In this document: piece by piece, positions 5,596 through 14,584 of the stretch
How the letters are laid out: every line of letters starts with the position of its first letter
How positions within the stretch are numbered: the first letter of the stretch is position 1
From: Chloroflexota bacterium
GTDB lineage: Bacteria; Chloroflexota; Anaerolineae; Caldilineales; Caldilineaceae
Length of the DNA stretch: 14,630 nucleotides
NCBI GenBank assembly: GCA_003451595.1
Contig: DMDA01000028.1
Coordinates: 1 to 14,630, forward strand
Direction: 5' to 3'
Program-made: the position numbers and the translations under genes
The notes under the pieces: model-generated
Databases searched by the model: none
What the model saw: the letters and a program-made list of their open reading frames with translations, nothing else
What the model was told of the DNA's origin: nothing

Positions 5596-7188
5596 CTACA
5601 GATCGTTGCCGGAGTAAGACTGATTGAATGACTTATTGCACAATGGGAAATCCGGCACGATGTTCTTGAGCAATGCAAAGGACAGCGCTGGCCAGTTGGC
5701 AAAGGACGGATCCTTCACCTTGACGCGATAGAGGCGTCCCTGTTCATCCATCATGACCCAGTGCAAAATCATCCCGCGCCAACCCTCGACGGCGCTAAAG
5801 GCCGACGCCCACGCAGGTGCTTTACCCACAGGCGCCGTGAGCGCCCCCTGCGGCAGCGTCGCTGTTGCCTGTTGGATCAACTTCACCGAGGCGCGGAACT
5901 CTTCGACGCGCACCATGGCGCGTGCATAGACATCGCCAGTGGCAAAGACCGGCGGCTGCACCGGCAATTCGGCATAGGCGGCGAAGGGATGATCGCGTCG
6001 TGTGTCAATGTCAATGCCCGACGCGCGCGCGACATAGCCGAGCACGCCATGATCGATGGCGGTGGGTGTGGTCAGGCGCCCCGTGCCTTCCAACCGGTCG
6101 CGCAACATGGTGTTGTTCAGACTGATGGCGACCACTTCGTTGAAGTCGGCCAGGATAGCGTCCAGTTCGGCGCCCAGGTTCAGGTCGGCGGGCAGGTCGT
6201 GCTTCACTCCGCCCAGGACGACGCCGTCGCGTAGCAAGCGGTTGCCGGTCAGCCGCCGGTTGAGGCGCAACAGCCGCTCGCGGATACGGAAACACTGCGA
6301 ATGCGCAAAGGCGAAACCCGTGTCGTTGCAAATGGCGCCAAAGTCGGCGACGTGATTGTAGAGACGCTCCATCTCCAGCAGGATGGTGCGCAGATAGCGC
6401 GCCCGCGCAGGAACTTCACAGCCGGCCAGCGCCTCCACTGCCTGGCAATACGCCAGGGCGTGGCCGATGGTGGTATCGCCGGAGATGCGTTCTGCCAGCT
6501 CGACGCCTTCTGCTGGCAGCCGTCCCTCGAAGAGTTTTTCCGTGCCCTTGTGCGTAAAGTAAAGGCGAATTTTGAGGTCAATCACCGTTTCGCCCACCAC
6601 GCTGAAGCGGAAATGCCCCGGCTCGATGATGCCTGCGTGCACCGGCCCCACTGGAATCTCATAGACGCCTTCGCCGCCGACGGGCAGGAAAGGGAAGCGC
6701 GTGCCGTCGTCGCGAAAGTCGGCGGGCGGCGTTGCGTCTTTACGCAGCGGATGATAGCTTTCGGGCCAGAAGCCATGCCGCACCAGCGGGCGTTCGTCGG
6801 GCTGGCCAACAGCACGGATGCCAAACAAGTCCTTGATCTCACGCTCGAAACGCGAGGCAGGGTAATAGAAAGTCGCCATCGATCGAATTGTGGGATCGTC
6901 AGCGGGCAGATGCTCGGTGGCGTGCAGAAACCAATGCTGGCGCGGGTTGTCGAACAGGTAATGCACCTCGTAGACGCCCAGGTCGGCGCGGCGGTCGTTG
7001 GCGACAAGCAACGCCAGTTCGGTCTGAAAGTCAGCGCGCAAGAGTTTCGCCAGTTGTGGCGCGGCGCCGCGCGCCAGGCGGCAGTAGAGCTGCTGCGGGC
7101 GCGGGGTGTGGAAGTCGCTAACCTCTGTCGGCAGCGCTGCCGTCAATGCCTGTTGCAGTTGTACAAGATCGCTCATGACAGTCACCAT
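5596..7188 (-). CDS. hyfG: Hydrogenase-4 large-subunit-like protein (NuoC-NuoD fusion) without nickel ligands
   Basis: The 530-residue protein has a NuoC-like domain (about 1-150, with SRFEREIKDLFGI at 112-124) fused to a NuoD/large-subunit domain (about 178-530, with GPVHAGIIEPGHFRF and YFTHKGTEK). This is the HyfG/HycE layout of group 4 membrane complexes. In true [NiFe] enzymes the metal is held by a CxxC pair after ER and a second pair after DP. Here the first pair is Ser236 and Thr239 (ERISGDT), and the second is Ser495 and Asn498 (DPSFAN), so no [NiFe] site can form. The tail KSFNQSYSGNDL runs to the end with no sign of a peptide cut during nickel maturation. The protein should sit at the cytoplasmic face and join electron transfer to HyfC. 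The ATG at 7188 overlaps the upstream TGA by one base (TGATG); ATG 7176, preceded by GGTGA, is an alternative. It ends the operon. Confidence 0.9.
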   Translation of the reverse strand: MVTVMSDLVQLQQALTAALPTEVSDFHTPRPQQLYCRLARGAAPQLAKLLRADFQTELALLVANDRRADLGVYEVHYLFDNPRQHWFLHATEHLPADDPTIRSMATFYYPASRFEREIKDLFGIRAVGQPDERPLVRHGFWPESYHPLRKDATPPADFRDDGTRFPFLPVGGEGVYEIPVGPVHAGIIEPGHFRFSVVGETVIDLKIRLYFTHKGTEKLFEGRLPAEGVELAERISGDTTIGHALAYCQAVEALAGCEVPARARYLRTILLEMERLYNHVADFGAICNDTGFAFAHSQCFRIRERLLRLNRRLTGNRLLRDGVVLGGVKHDLPADLNLGAELDAILADFNEVVAISLNNTMLRDRLEGTGRLTTPTAIDHGVLGYVARASGIDIDTRRDHPFAAYAELPVQPPVFATGDVYARAMVRVEEFRASVKLIQQATATLPQGALTAPVGKAPAWASAFSAVEGWRGMILHWVMMDEQGRLYRVKVKDPSFANWPALSFALLKNIVPDFPLCNKSFNQSYSGNDL

Positions 7189-8672
7189 CAATTCCCAGGC
7201 GCGATAATCGCCACGCTCTGATTGAGTAACGTCGCCAGCGGCGCCGGCAGCGTCAGCCCCAGTACGACCAGGACGATCACACTCGGCAGCAGCAGCGCCA
7301 GCCGCCAGTTGAATCGTTCGCCGCCTGTTACTTCGGCTGGCGTCTCACCGTAAAGCATGTGGTTCATGTGATTGATAAACGCGACAAAGACAATCGCCAA
7401 CAGTAGCAGCGCCGCGCCCATCAACCAGGGCTGGTCGCGCAGAAAGCCGGCGCGGAAGATGCCGTATTCACTGATGAAGATGGCGCCGGGGGGCAGACCG
7501 ATCAGGATCAGCAGCCCGATTGCAAAGAGCGCGCCCGTCCACGGCAGCGTCTTGAGCAACCCGCGCGTGCTGGCGATCAACGGCGTCGGGTAGCGCTGTT
7601 CGATGGTATCGACCAGCAAAAACATCATCGATTTGGCTGCTGTGTGGTTGAAAAGATGGAGTAGCCCGGCAAAGACGCCCAGCGGGCCAAGCGCCAACCC
7701 CAGGCAGATCAAGCCGGTGTGCTCAATGCTGGAATACGCCAGCATGCGTTTGTAGTTGGTCGCCAACACCACGCTGAATGCTGCCACCACCAGCGAGAAG
7801 AGACCCAACGCCAGTAGCAGGTTGTCGGTGTAATGATCTTGCAAGGTGACGTCGACCACCGTCTTCCAGCGGATGATGGCATACATCGCAACGGCAAAGA
7901 GCGCCGAGGACATCAAGGCGGTCAACGTGGGCGGTGCTTCACCGTAGGCGTCTGGCTTCCAGGTGTGCATCGGCGCAATGCCGGCCTTAGCGCCATAGCC
8001 GATGACCAGAAAGACAAAGGCCAGCTGCATCACCTCCGGCTGCAAGCGCGGCGCCATTGTCACCAATTCGCTCCAGTTGAGGGCAGTTTCAACACGACCA
8101 AAAAAGGCGAAGAAATCAAAATAGGCCAGCACAGTTCCCGCAAATGCCAGTGCAATGCCGACCGATCCAAGCAGAATGTATTTCCAGGACGCCTCGACGG
8201 ACGCCTTGGTCAGCCGCAGCGGGATCAGGAACGCCGAGAAGATCGTTGTTGCCTCGATGGCGATCCACATCACGCCGACGTTGTTGGCGGCTGCCGCCAG
8301 CAACATGGCGGCAATAAACAGATTGATGAAGATTTGATAGCGACGCAAGTGGGCGGCGTTGAAGCGCTTGCTGCCACCGACGCCTGGGCTGAGAAAGAGC
8401 GTCAACGTCGCCACGAAGGCGACGCAGATCAGGATCAAGGCCGCCAGGCTATCGACGCGCAGTGCATCCTCCAGATTCAAGCTGCCCATCGCAAAGCCCC
8501 AGGTTGGCGCCGTCGCGGCATTCATGGCCTGCGCCGCCAGCACCAGAGCTGCAACCAGCGAACCTAGCGATAGGCTTGCATTGACCCAGCCAACCCAGGA
8601 GCGATAGGGGCGCACCAGCCACGCCAATAACGCCGCCAACAACGGTGGTAGAATCAACAAAAAGAAGGTCAT
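7188..8672 (-). CDS. hyfF: HyfF-like antiporter-type membrane subunit (NuoN/NuoM relative)
   Basis: The 494-residue protein is hydrophobic almost throughout, with about 14 predicted helices. It belongs to the proton-translocating antiporter-like family of complex I and group 4 hydrogenases. Key ion-path residues are present: Glu140 in MWIAIEATT (helix 5), Lys164 in SWKYILLGS and Lys229 in GYGAKAGIAPMHTWKPDAY. This last motif, with HTWKPDAYGEAP, is characteristic of HyfF rather than HyfB, which has HVWLPxAHP. The ATG at 8672 lies 10 bases after the stop of the HyfE-like gene, and its own stop shares one base with the hyfG-like start. E. coli HyfF is somewhat longer (about 526 residues). It would move protons or sodium when the peripheral part is active. 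NuoN is a less likely label because of the operon partners. Confidence 0.9.
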   Translation of the reverse strand: MTFFLLILPPLLAALLAWLVRPYRSWVGWVNASLSLGSLVAALVLAAQAMNAATAPTWGFAMGSLNLEDALRVDSLAALILICVAFVATLTLFLSPGVGGSKRFNAAHLRRYQIFINLFIAAMLLAAAANNVGVMWIAIEATTIFSAFLIPLRLTKASVEASWKYILLGSVGIALAFAGTVLAYFDFFAFFGRVETALNWSELVTMAPRLQPEVMQLAFVFLVIGYGAKAGIAPMHTWKPDAYGEAPPTLTALMSSALFAVAMYAIIRWKTVVDVTLQDHYTDNLLLALGLFSLVVAAFSVVLATNYKRMLAYSSIEHTGLICLGLALGPLGVFAGLLHLFNHTAAKSMMFLLVDTIEQRYPTPLIASTRGLLKTLPWTGALFAIGLLILIGLPPGAIFISEYGIFRAGFLRDQPWLMGAALLLLAIVFVAFINHMNHMLYGETPAEVTGGERFNWRLALLLPSVIVLVVLGLTLPAPLATLLNQSVAIIAPGN

Positions 8673-8682
8673 AGCTTCGCTC

Positions 8683-9342
8683 TCAATGCTTCAATTCGCT
8701 CAACTGATTCACGTCGATCGACTCGAACGTGCCGTAGATGTGATACACAAAGACCTGCATCACCAGGAACCCCATCAGGACATCCAGGAAGACGCCCAAT
8801 TCGATGATAAAGGGCACACCGTAGGTGCCCAACGCAGCCAGCAGCGCAATTCCATTTTCCATCACCAGAAAACCGACGATCTGTGTGAGCGCCTTCTTGC
8901 GCGTCACCACCACCAGCAGACCGACGAAGATCAGCCCCATCGCCAACGGTAGACCGCCGCGCGTGGGCAGCGTGCTGACGGCGACTAGCGGTCGCGTCAC
9001 GGCGTACGCCAATAGCACCAGCAGTCCAGCCAGGATCAGCGAAGTGGCAATGTTGATGTATGGCTCAATTTCGTTCACCACTTTGACGCGCGCCTGCAGC
9101 CGCCGCAGATAGATCGGCAGGACGATGACCTTGAGCGCAAAGAAAAAGACAGCGACAAGATACAGTTCCGGGTCGTTGCTGTAATAGCCGATCAGCACGA
9201 AGAGTACGGAGAGCACGAGCGACTGCCAGCGAAACGCATCGATGTAGGCAGTCAGGCTGCGTCGCCACAGCAGGGTGATGCCAAAGAGCAACACAACGCT
9301 GGAGCTGAGTGTGACAAGTTGGGCAAATAAGGCTGTGTTCAT
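8683..9342 (-). CDS. hyfE: HyfE-like membrane subunit (NuoK-related)
   Basis: The 219-residue protein has about six or seven hydrophobic helices. Its second half carries the HyfE hallmark GFLVMENGIALLA (157-169) followed by GVPFIIELGVFLDVLMG (175-191). This part corresponds to NuoK/MrpC, and Glu162 and Glu181 are its buried acids. E. coli HyfE is 216 residues, a close match. The start at 9342 (MNTALFAQL) is preferred over the in-frame codon at 9372; AGGTG lies 8-9 bases before it. HyfE normally links the NuoH-like subunit to the antiporter-like ones. It follows an unusually long 175-base spacer after the hyfC-like gene, while all other junctions in the operon are from -13 to +10 bases. Confidence 0.9.
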   Translation of the reverse strand: MNTALFAQLVTLSSSVVLLFGITLLWRRSLTAYIDAFRWQSLVLSVLFVLIGYYSNDPELYLVAVFFFALKVIVLPIYLRRLQARVKVVNEIEPYINIATSLILAGLLVLLAYAVTRPLVAVSTLPTRGGLPLAMGLIFVGLLVVVTRKKALTQIVGFLVMENGIALLAALGTYGVPFIIELGVFLDVLMGFLVMQVFVYHIYGTFESIDVNQLSELKH

Positions 9343-9517
9343 TCCGATAACACCTGATTTCAAGAGTCGCAAGAGTGAAGGGCAAGGAGCGAAACTCCCG
9401 CCTGCACTGCACCGGGTGGGGCATTCACACAGGAACCTTCATCGTCCCCTCGCCCCCACTGACACGAAGCGTTACTGGGCGGGATGTTCACGCCCAGATA
9501 TTCATCGCTTCTCGCCC
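9343..9517 (-). other. Intra-operon spacer with a nested hairpin, between hyfC-like and hyfE-like genes
   Basis: This is the only long gap inside the operon. It contains a two-level inverted repeat: an outer GAAGCG (9466-9471) / CGCTTC (9506-9511) and an inner CTGGGCG (9475-9481) / CGCCCAG (9491-9497) with a 9-base loop. The 8-mer CTCGCCCC flanks the structure as a direct repeat (9449-9456 and 9511-9518). The HyfC stop codon (9518-9520) lies in GTAGGGGCGAG at one edge. No convincing small gene is seen on either strand; the minus-strand AUG frames (for example MNIWA and MKVPV) stop at once. It could be an RNA processing or attenuation site that changes the ratio of upstream to downstream subunits, or a small palindromic repeat that was inserted here. 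Confidence 0.5.
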
Positions 9518-10456
<939 letters not shown>

Positions 10457-10457
10457 T

Positions 10458-12500
10458 TCAGAACCACCTCGTCGCAATCAGCAACACCAGCAGGACGATC
10501 ACAACATAGACCAGATACAGGTGCAACGAACCGGCTTGCAGCCGTCGCACCTGAAACGCCAGCGCGCGCACCATTCCCAACAAAGGCTCGTACAGCCCGC
10601 GCTCGAAGACTGGCGTGATCTCGCTCTTGTACTCGATCGATTGCACAAAATACTTGGACTCAGGGTGAAAGTCGATGGTCAACTCCTTCGTCGGACGATA
10701 AAGCTCGGCAAAGACGCGGCGCAGCGGCTCGGCGAAGGCGGTCGCCGTGTACTCCATGCGTGGCGTCTGGCCGATGCGACCGCAGCCCCACGTGTCGCCA
10801 ACGCGCAGTCGCCACTCTACGCGCAGCCAACGCATCAGCAGCGGCGCCAGCCCCAACAGGGCCAGCAGGAGCACCGCCAGCCAGGTGGTAGACATACTGC
10901 CAAAGTTCAGCGGCGTCTGGATCAGTGCGCCAGCCGTGAAGGTGGGTGACGTTGTGGGCAGCCCCGCCATGCCGGCCACGCTCCGCGCCAGCCAGGGCAC
11001 GACGACGAAGGGCGCTAATCCCAGCCCGATGCACGCCACTGCCAGCACACCCATCCCCACGCGCATCGACAACGTTGCCTCGTGTGCGTGTTCAGCTTCG
11101 TGCGAGCGCGGGATGGCAAGGAAGGCGATGCCAAACGCCTTGACAAAACAGGCAGCCGCCAGCCCACTTGTCAGCGCCAGCGCGCCAACTGCCAGCGGCA
11201 TCGCCGCGGCCGCTTCGGGTACAGGTAGGCTGAAGCCGCCCAGCAACGCCTGAAAGACCAGCCACTCCGACACGAAACCGTTGAGCGGCGGCAGCGCCGA
11301 AATTGCGGCCGCGCCGATGAGGAAGAACGCGGCCGTCCACGGCATCCGCTTGATCAACCCGCCCATCTCCTCCATGTTGCGCGTGTGCGCAGCGTGTAGC
11401 ACCGATCCGGCAGCCAGGAACAACAATCCCTTAAAGCTGGCGTGGTTGATCGTGTGGTAGAGACCGCCGACTATGCCCAGCGCCGCCAGCGTGAACATGC
11501 CATAACTCTGGAAGATCAGCCCGGCGCCGATGCCGATCAGGATGATGCCGATGTTTTCCACCGAGTGATACGCCAGTAGCCGCTTGAGATCGTGCTCCAT
11601 CAGCGCATAGAGCACACCCATCAGCGCCGACACGGCGCCGACGCCGAGCACCACGCCGCCCCACCAGGTCGGTCCGCCGCCCATCAGGTCGAACAACACG
11701 CGCACCAGGCCGTAGATGCCCATTTTGATCACGACGCCCGACATCAGCGCCGACACATGGCTGGGCGCCACCGGATGCGCCATCGGCAGCCAGACATGCA
11801 GCGGGATGATGCCTGCCTTCGAGCCAAAGCCGACCAATGCCAGCCAGAAGATGCCATTGCGCATCAGTGCCGTCTCGACGGCGGCGTGGGCGCGTATGGC
11901 GGCAAAGGAGGCGTTTAAATCGTTGCCCGCCAGCAGTAGAAACATTGCTGTCAGTGCTGCAAAGCCCAGGTGCGTCATGGCAATGTACCAGACGCCCGAC
12001 CGCACCGTGCCCGGCTGATCCGACTCCGTGAGCACCAGCCAGTACGCTGACAGCGACATGATCTCCCACATCAACAGAAAGGTGAAGGCGTTGTCAGCCA
12101 TCACCTGGAGGGCGAGCGAGAGCGGCAGCACATTGATGAGCACGCCTAGCAACCGCAGCGAGTAGCGCCCGGTGTACGCTGCCGTGTAGCTATAGCCATA
12201 GATCGTCACCGCCAGCCCCACCAGCCCGATCACAACCAGGAACACTCCCCCCAGTCGATCCACCGTGAACGTCAGACTGAGAAAGTTGTCGGCGTAGGCT
12301 GCGTTCCAATCAAATGGCATGGTTTCGGCGGCAGCCAGTGCGCTGACGCCCAAGACCAGTGCTGCCAGCGCACCTACCCCGCCGCCCAGCGCGGTGATGA
12401 AACGTCCTGCCGGGCGCCCTCCTAAAAGCAGTGCACCCAACGCACCCAGGCCGTAGCCACCAACTAGCGTCATGACAAGCAGCGCGCTCAATAGGGCCAT
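10458..12500 (-). CDS. hyfB: HyfB-like antiporter-type subunit, copy 1 (NuoL/NuoM relative)
   Basis: This 680-residue polytopic protein of the HyfB/HycC type probably moves protons or sodium. It has about 14 core helices plus a C-terminal extension ending in one more helix. Ion-path residues are present: Glu146 in MWEIMSLS (helix 5), Lys228 in GFGSKAGIIPLHVWLP and Lys259 in VVIKMG. DLKRLLAYHSVENIG (304-318) and NHASFKGLLFLAAG are further family marks. Residues 557-628 form a polar segment with DTWGCGR, as in HyfB. It is 68/72 identical to the same segment of the neighbouring copy. The end VRRLQAGSLHLYLVY and last helix are also typical. The ATG at 12500 overlaps the stop of copy 2 by 13 bases. 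The gene stands where E. coli hyf has hyfB before hyfC, but a second HyfB, not HyfD, makes up the count. E. coli HyfB has a similar length (about 672). Confidence 0.92.
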   Translation of the reverse strand: MALLSALLVMTLVGGYGLGALGALLLGGRPAGRFITALGGGVGALAALVLGVSALAAAETMPFDWNAAYADNFLSLTFTVDRLGGVFLVVIGLVGLAVTIYGYSYTAAYTGRYSLRLLGVLINVLPLSLALQVMADNAFTFLLMWEIMSLSAYWLVLTESDQPGTVRSGVWYIAMTHLGFAALTAMFLLLAGNDLNASFAAIRAHAAVETALMRNGIFWLALVGFGSKAGIIPLHVWLPMAHPVAPSHVSALMSGVVIKMGIYGLVRVLFDLMGGGPTWWGGVVLGVGAVSALMGVLYALMEHDLKRLLAYHSVENIGIILIGIGAGLIFQSYGMFTLAALGIVGGLYHTINHASFKGLLFLAAGSVLHAAHTRNMEEMGGLIKRMPWTAAFFLIGAAAISALPPLNGFVSEWLVFQALLGGFSLPVPEAAAAMPLAVGALALTSGLAAACFVKAFGIAFLAIPRSHEAEHAHEATLSMRVGMGVLAVACIGLGLAPFVVVPWLARSVAGMAGLPTTSPTFTAGALIQTPLNFGSMSTTWLAVLLLALLGLAPLLMRWLRVEWRLRVGDTWGCGRIGQTPRMEYTATAFAEPLRRVFAELYRPTKELTIDFHPESKYFVQSIEYKSEITPVFERGLYEPLLGMVRALAFQVRRLQAGSLHLYLVYVVIVLLVLLIATRWF
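10464..10470 (-). promoter_or_regulatory. Ribosome binding site GAGGTGG of the hyfC-like gene
   Basis: GAGGTGG on the minus strand, 7 bases before the ATG at 10456 and embedded in the last codons of the upstream hyfB-like gene. It fixes the start. Confidence 0.7.
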
Positions 12501-14527
12501 AACAGGATTCCCAGAAAGACCACCAGCACGACAAAGAGATAGGTTATGTACCCATGCAGCGAACCGGCTTGCAGCCGGCGCACCTGCAGGCTCAGCCAGC
12601 GCACCAGCGCCACGACCGGCGCATAGAGGTATTCCTCGAACCAGGAGCGAATTTCCGTGCGGTATTCAATCGACTGCACGAAGTATTTTGATTCTGGGTG
12701 AAAGTCGATGGTCAGCTCTTTCGTCGGGCGATAGAGTTCCGCAAAGACGCGACGCAGCGGTTCGGCGAAGGCGGTGGAGGTGTACTCCATGCGCGGCGTC
12801 TGGCCGATGCGACCGCAGCCCCAGGTGTCGCCCAGGCGCAACCGCCACTCCACGCGCAGCCAGCGCATCGCCAGCGGCGTCAGCCCCAACACGATGAACA
12901 GCAGCAGCGCCACCAGTGCCGGCGACATCGTGGCGAAATCGTCTGAGGTCTGCAAGCTCATACCAAAGGCAAGCGGCGGCATGGCAGTTGGCAGACTTGC
13001 CAGCCCGCTCATGACGCTGCCCGCCAGCGGCGCGCCCCACGTCGCCGTTAACGCCAGCACGACGCAGGTCGCTGCCAGCAACCCCATGCCCGTCATCATG
13101 GTGCGGTCGACTTCGTGTGCGTGTGCAGCGCCCTCCGAACGCGGAATGGCCAGGAAGGAGATGCCGAACGCCTTGACAAACGCCGCCGCCGCCAGGCCTC
13201 CTGTCAACGCCAACATGCCGATCACCAGCGTCATCAGCGCCGCAATCAGCGGCTGTGCACTCATGACGCCGGGCAGCAGCGACTGGAACAGCAGCCACTC
13301 GCTGACAAAGCCGTTGAGCGGCGGCAATCCGGCGATGGCTACAGCGCCGATCAGGAAGAGCAGCGCGGTCTGGGGCATTCGCTTGATCAGCCCGCCGAGC
13401 AGGTTCATGTCGCGCGTATGCGCAGCGTGCAGGATGGCGCCGGCGCCCATGAAGAGCAACCCCTTGAAAGCCGTGTGATTGAGCGCATGAAAGAGTGCGG
13501 CCGTGAACGCTAGCAGCGCCGCCTCAGGCAGCGCGCGCGCCGCAAAGAGCATGCCCGCGCCGACGCCCAGAAAAACGATGCCGATATTCTCAACGCTGGA
13601 ATACGCCAGTAGTCGCTTGAGGTCGTTCTCCATCAGTGCGTAGAGGATGCCTAGTAGCGCCGAGATGGCGCCAATCGCCAGCACCAGCGCGCCCCACCAG
13701 GTCGGCCCGCCGCCGAGCAAGTCCAGCGCCACGCGCAAGAGACCGTAGACACCGAGCTTGATCATCACGCCAGACATCAACGCGGAGATGTGGCTGGGCG
13801 CCGCAGGGTGTGCGCGGGGCAACCAGACGTGCAGCGGCATCAGACCGGCTTTTGAGCCGAAACCAAGCAGCGCCAGGACGAAGATCAGGTTGCGCAGCCC
13901 GGCGGGTAGGGTAGCGGCATTGGCGCGCATGGCGGTGAAGTCTGCCGCGCCGCTGCCCGCCAACAGAAAGAAAGCTGCCATCAACAGCGCCAGGCCGATA
14001 TGCGTCATCGCCGCGTACCATAGCCCAGCGTGGACGATCGCGTCGCGCTCCTCACCCACGTTGGCTTCGGTGAGGACGAGCAGATAGGAAGTAAGCGACA
14101 TGCCTTCCCACACCAGCAGAAAGGTCAGCACATTGTCGGCCAGCGTGACGATGCTCATGGAGAGCAAGAACAAGTTGAAGAGAAAACCGAGCCGCCGCAG
14201 CGAGGCGCGCCCGTCGGCGTAGACGGCGGTGTAGCCGACGCCGTACAGCGCCGCCGGCGCCGCGCCGACGCCGATCAACAACAAAAAGAACGCCCCCAGT
14301 CGATCCAGGCGAAATGCCATGCCGCCAGCAATAGGCAGCACATCAGGCCACGCGCTGGTAAAAGGCGTCGATCCTGCCAGCACCGCCACACTCAGCGCAA
14401 TCCCTGCCAGCGCGCCAACGATGGCGCCTGTCGCCGGCAGCCAACGCCGCCACGCGCCGCGACTCACCAGCGCCCCGACTGCGCCGAGTAAATAGGCAAT
14501 CACCATCAACAAAAACAACGTCTGCAT
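12488..14527 (-). CDS. hyfB: HyfB-like antiporter-type subunit, copy 2 (NuoL/NuoM relative)
   Basis: The 679-residue paralogue of the next gene has the same layout. Its ion-path residues are Glu141 in VWEGMSLTSY, Lys226 in GFGSKAGLMPLHVWLP and Lys257 in MIKLG. The central helices are highly similar to copy 1 (about three in four residues by eye over residues 223-330), while the N-terminal ~110 residues and the region after the core (about 430-550) have drifted. The polar C-terminal segment 555-626 is nearly identical between the two. Start choice: ATG 14527 has AGGAA (14535-14539) 7 bases before it. An in-frame ATG at 14545 would add six polar residues (MIRNEA) ahead of the first helix and also has a weak GGA upstream. 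It is the first complete gene of the operon in the window, and anything upstream is beyond the edge. Confidence 0.92.
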   Translation of the reverse strand: MQTLFLLMVIAYLLGAVGALVSRGAWRRWLPATGAIVGALAGIALSVAVLAGSTPFTSAWPDVLPIAGGMAFRLDRLGAFFLLLIGVGAAPAALYGVGYTAVYADGRASLRRLGFLFNLFLLSMSIVTLADNVLTFLLVWEGMSLTSYLLVLTEANVGEERDAIVHAGLWYAAMTHIGLALLMAAFFLLAGSGAADFTAMRANAATLPAGLRNLIFVLALLGFGSKAGLMPLHVWLPRAHPAAPSHISALMSGVMIKLGVYGLLRVALDLLGGGPTWWGALVLAIGAISALLGILYALMENDLKRLLAYSSVENIGIVFLGVGAGMLFAARALPEAALLAFTAALFHALNHTAFKGLLFMGAGAILHAAHTRDMNLLGGLIKRMPQTALLFLIGAVAIAGLPPLNGFVSEWLLFQSLLPGVMSAQPLIAALMTLVIGMLALTGGLAAAAFVKAFGISFLAIPRSEGAAHAHEVDRTMMTGMGLLAATCVVLALTATWGAPLAGSVMSGLASLPTAMPPLAFGMSLQTSDDFATMSPALVALLLFIVLGLTPLAMRWLRVEWRLRLGDTWGCGRIGQTPRMEYTSTAFAEPLRRVFAELYRPTKELTIDFHPESKYFVQSIEYRTEIRSWFEEYLYAPVVALVRWLSLQVRRLQAGSLHGYITYLFVVLVVFLGILLWPY

Positions 14528-14534
14528 AGCTTCA

Positions 14535-14539
14535 TTCCT
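14535..14539 (-). promoter_or_regulatory. Ribosome binding site AGGAA of hyfB-like copy 2
   Basis: AGGAA on the minus strand, 7 bases before ATG 14527; it favours this start over ATG 14545. Confidence 0.45.
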
Positions 14540-14561
14540 GATCATTTTTCCGGTTGGCGGC

Positions 14562-14584
14562 TGACCTACCGCTCCCGTAGGTCA
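14562..14584. repeat. Perfect inverted repeat TGACCTAC-N7-GTAGGTCA upstream of the hyfB-like genes
   Basis: An 8-bp perfect inverted repeat with a 7-base spacer (CGCTCCC), 35 bases before the ATG of hyfB-like copy 2. Its size suits either an RNA hairpin or an operator for a dimeric regulator. Next to it are a tandem 8-mer (ACGTGACA/ACGTGACT, 14594-14609) and another CCTACGATGAC near the edge. The stretch 14546-14630 is otherwise empty: no open frame with coding character and no clear -10/-35 pair. It could also be an interspersed palindromic repeat. Confidence 0.45.

Noticed and set aside
6301..7221. Long plus-strand open frame opposite the hyfG-like gene
   Set aside because: It is an antisense shadow of a well-supported gene in high-GC DNA; its translation has no hydrophobic core pattern or known motif and no ribosome binding site.
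7833..8567. Long plus-strand open frame opposite the hyfF-like gene
   Set aside because: Composition (rich in Arg, His, Gln, Gly) is typical of the reverse reading of a membrane protein gene; no support as a gene.
10458..14527. A DAB-type carbon uptake system or Mrp antiporter, which also use NuoL-like proteins
   Set aside because: No DabA partner and no MrpB, MrpD-G genes; the neighbours HyfC and HyfG define a redox-linked complex instead.
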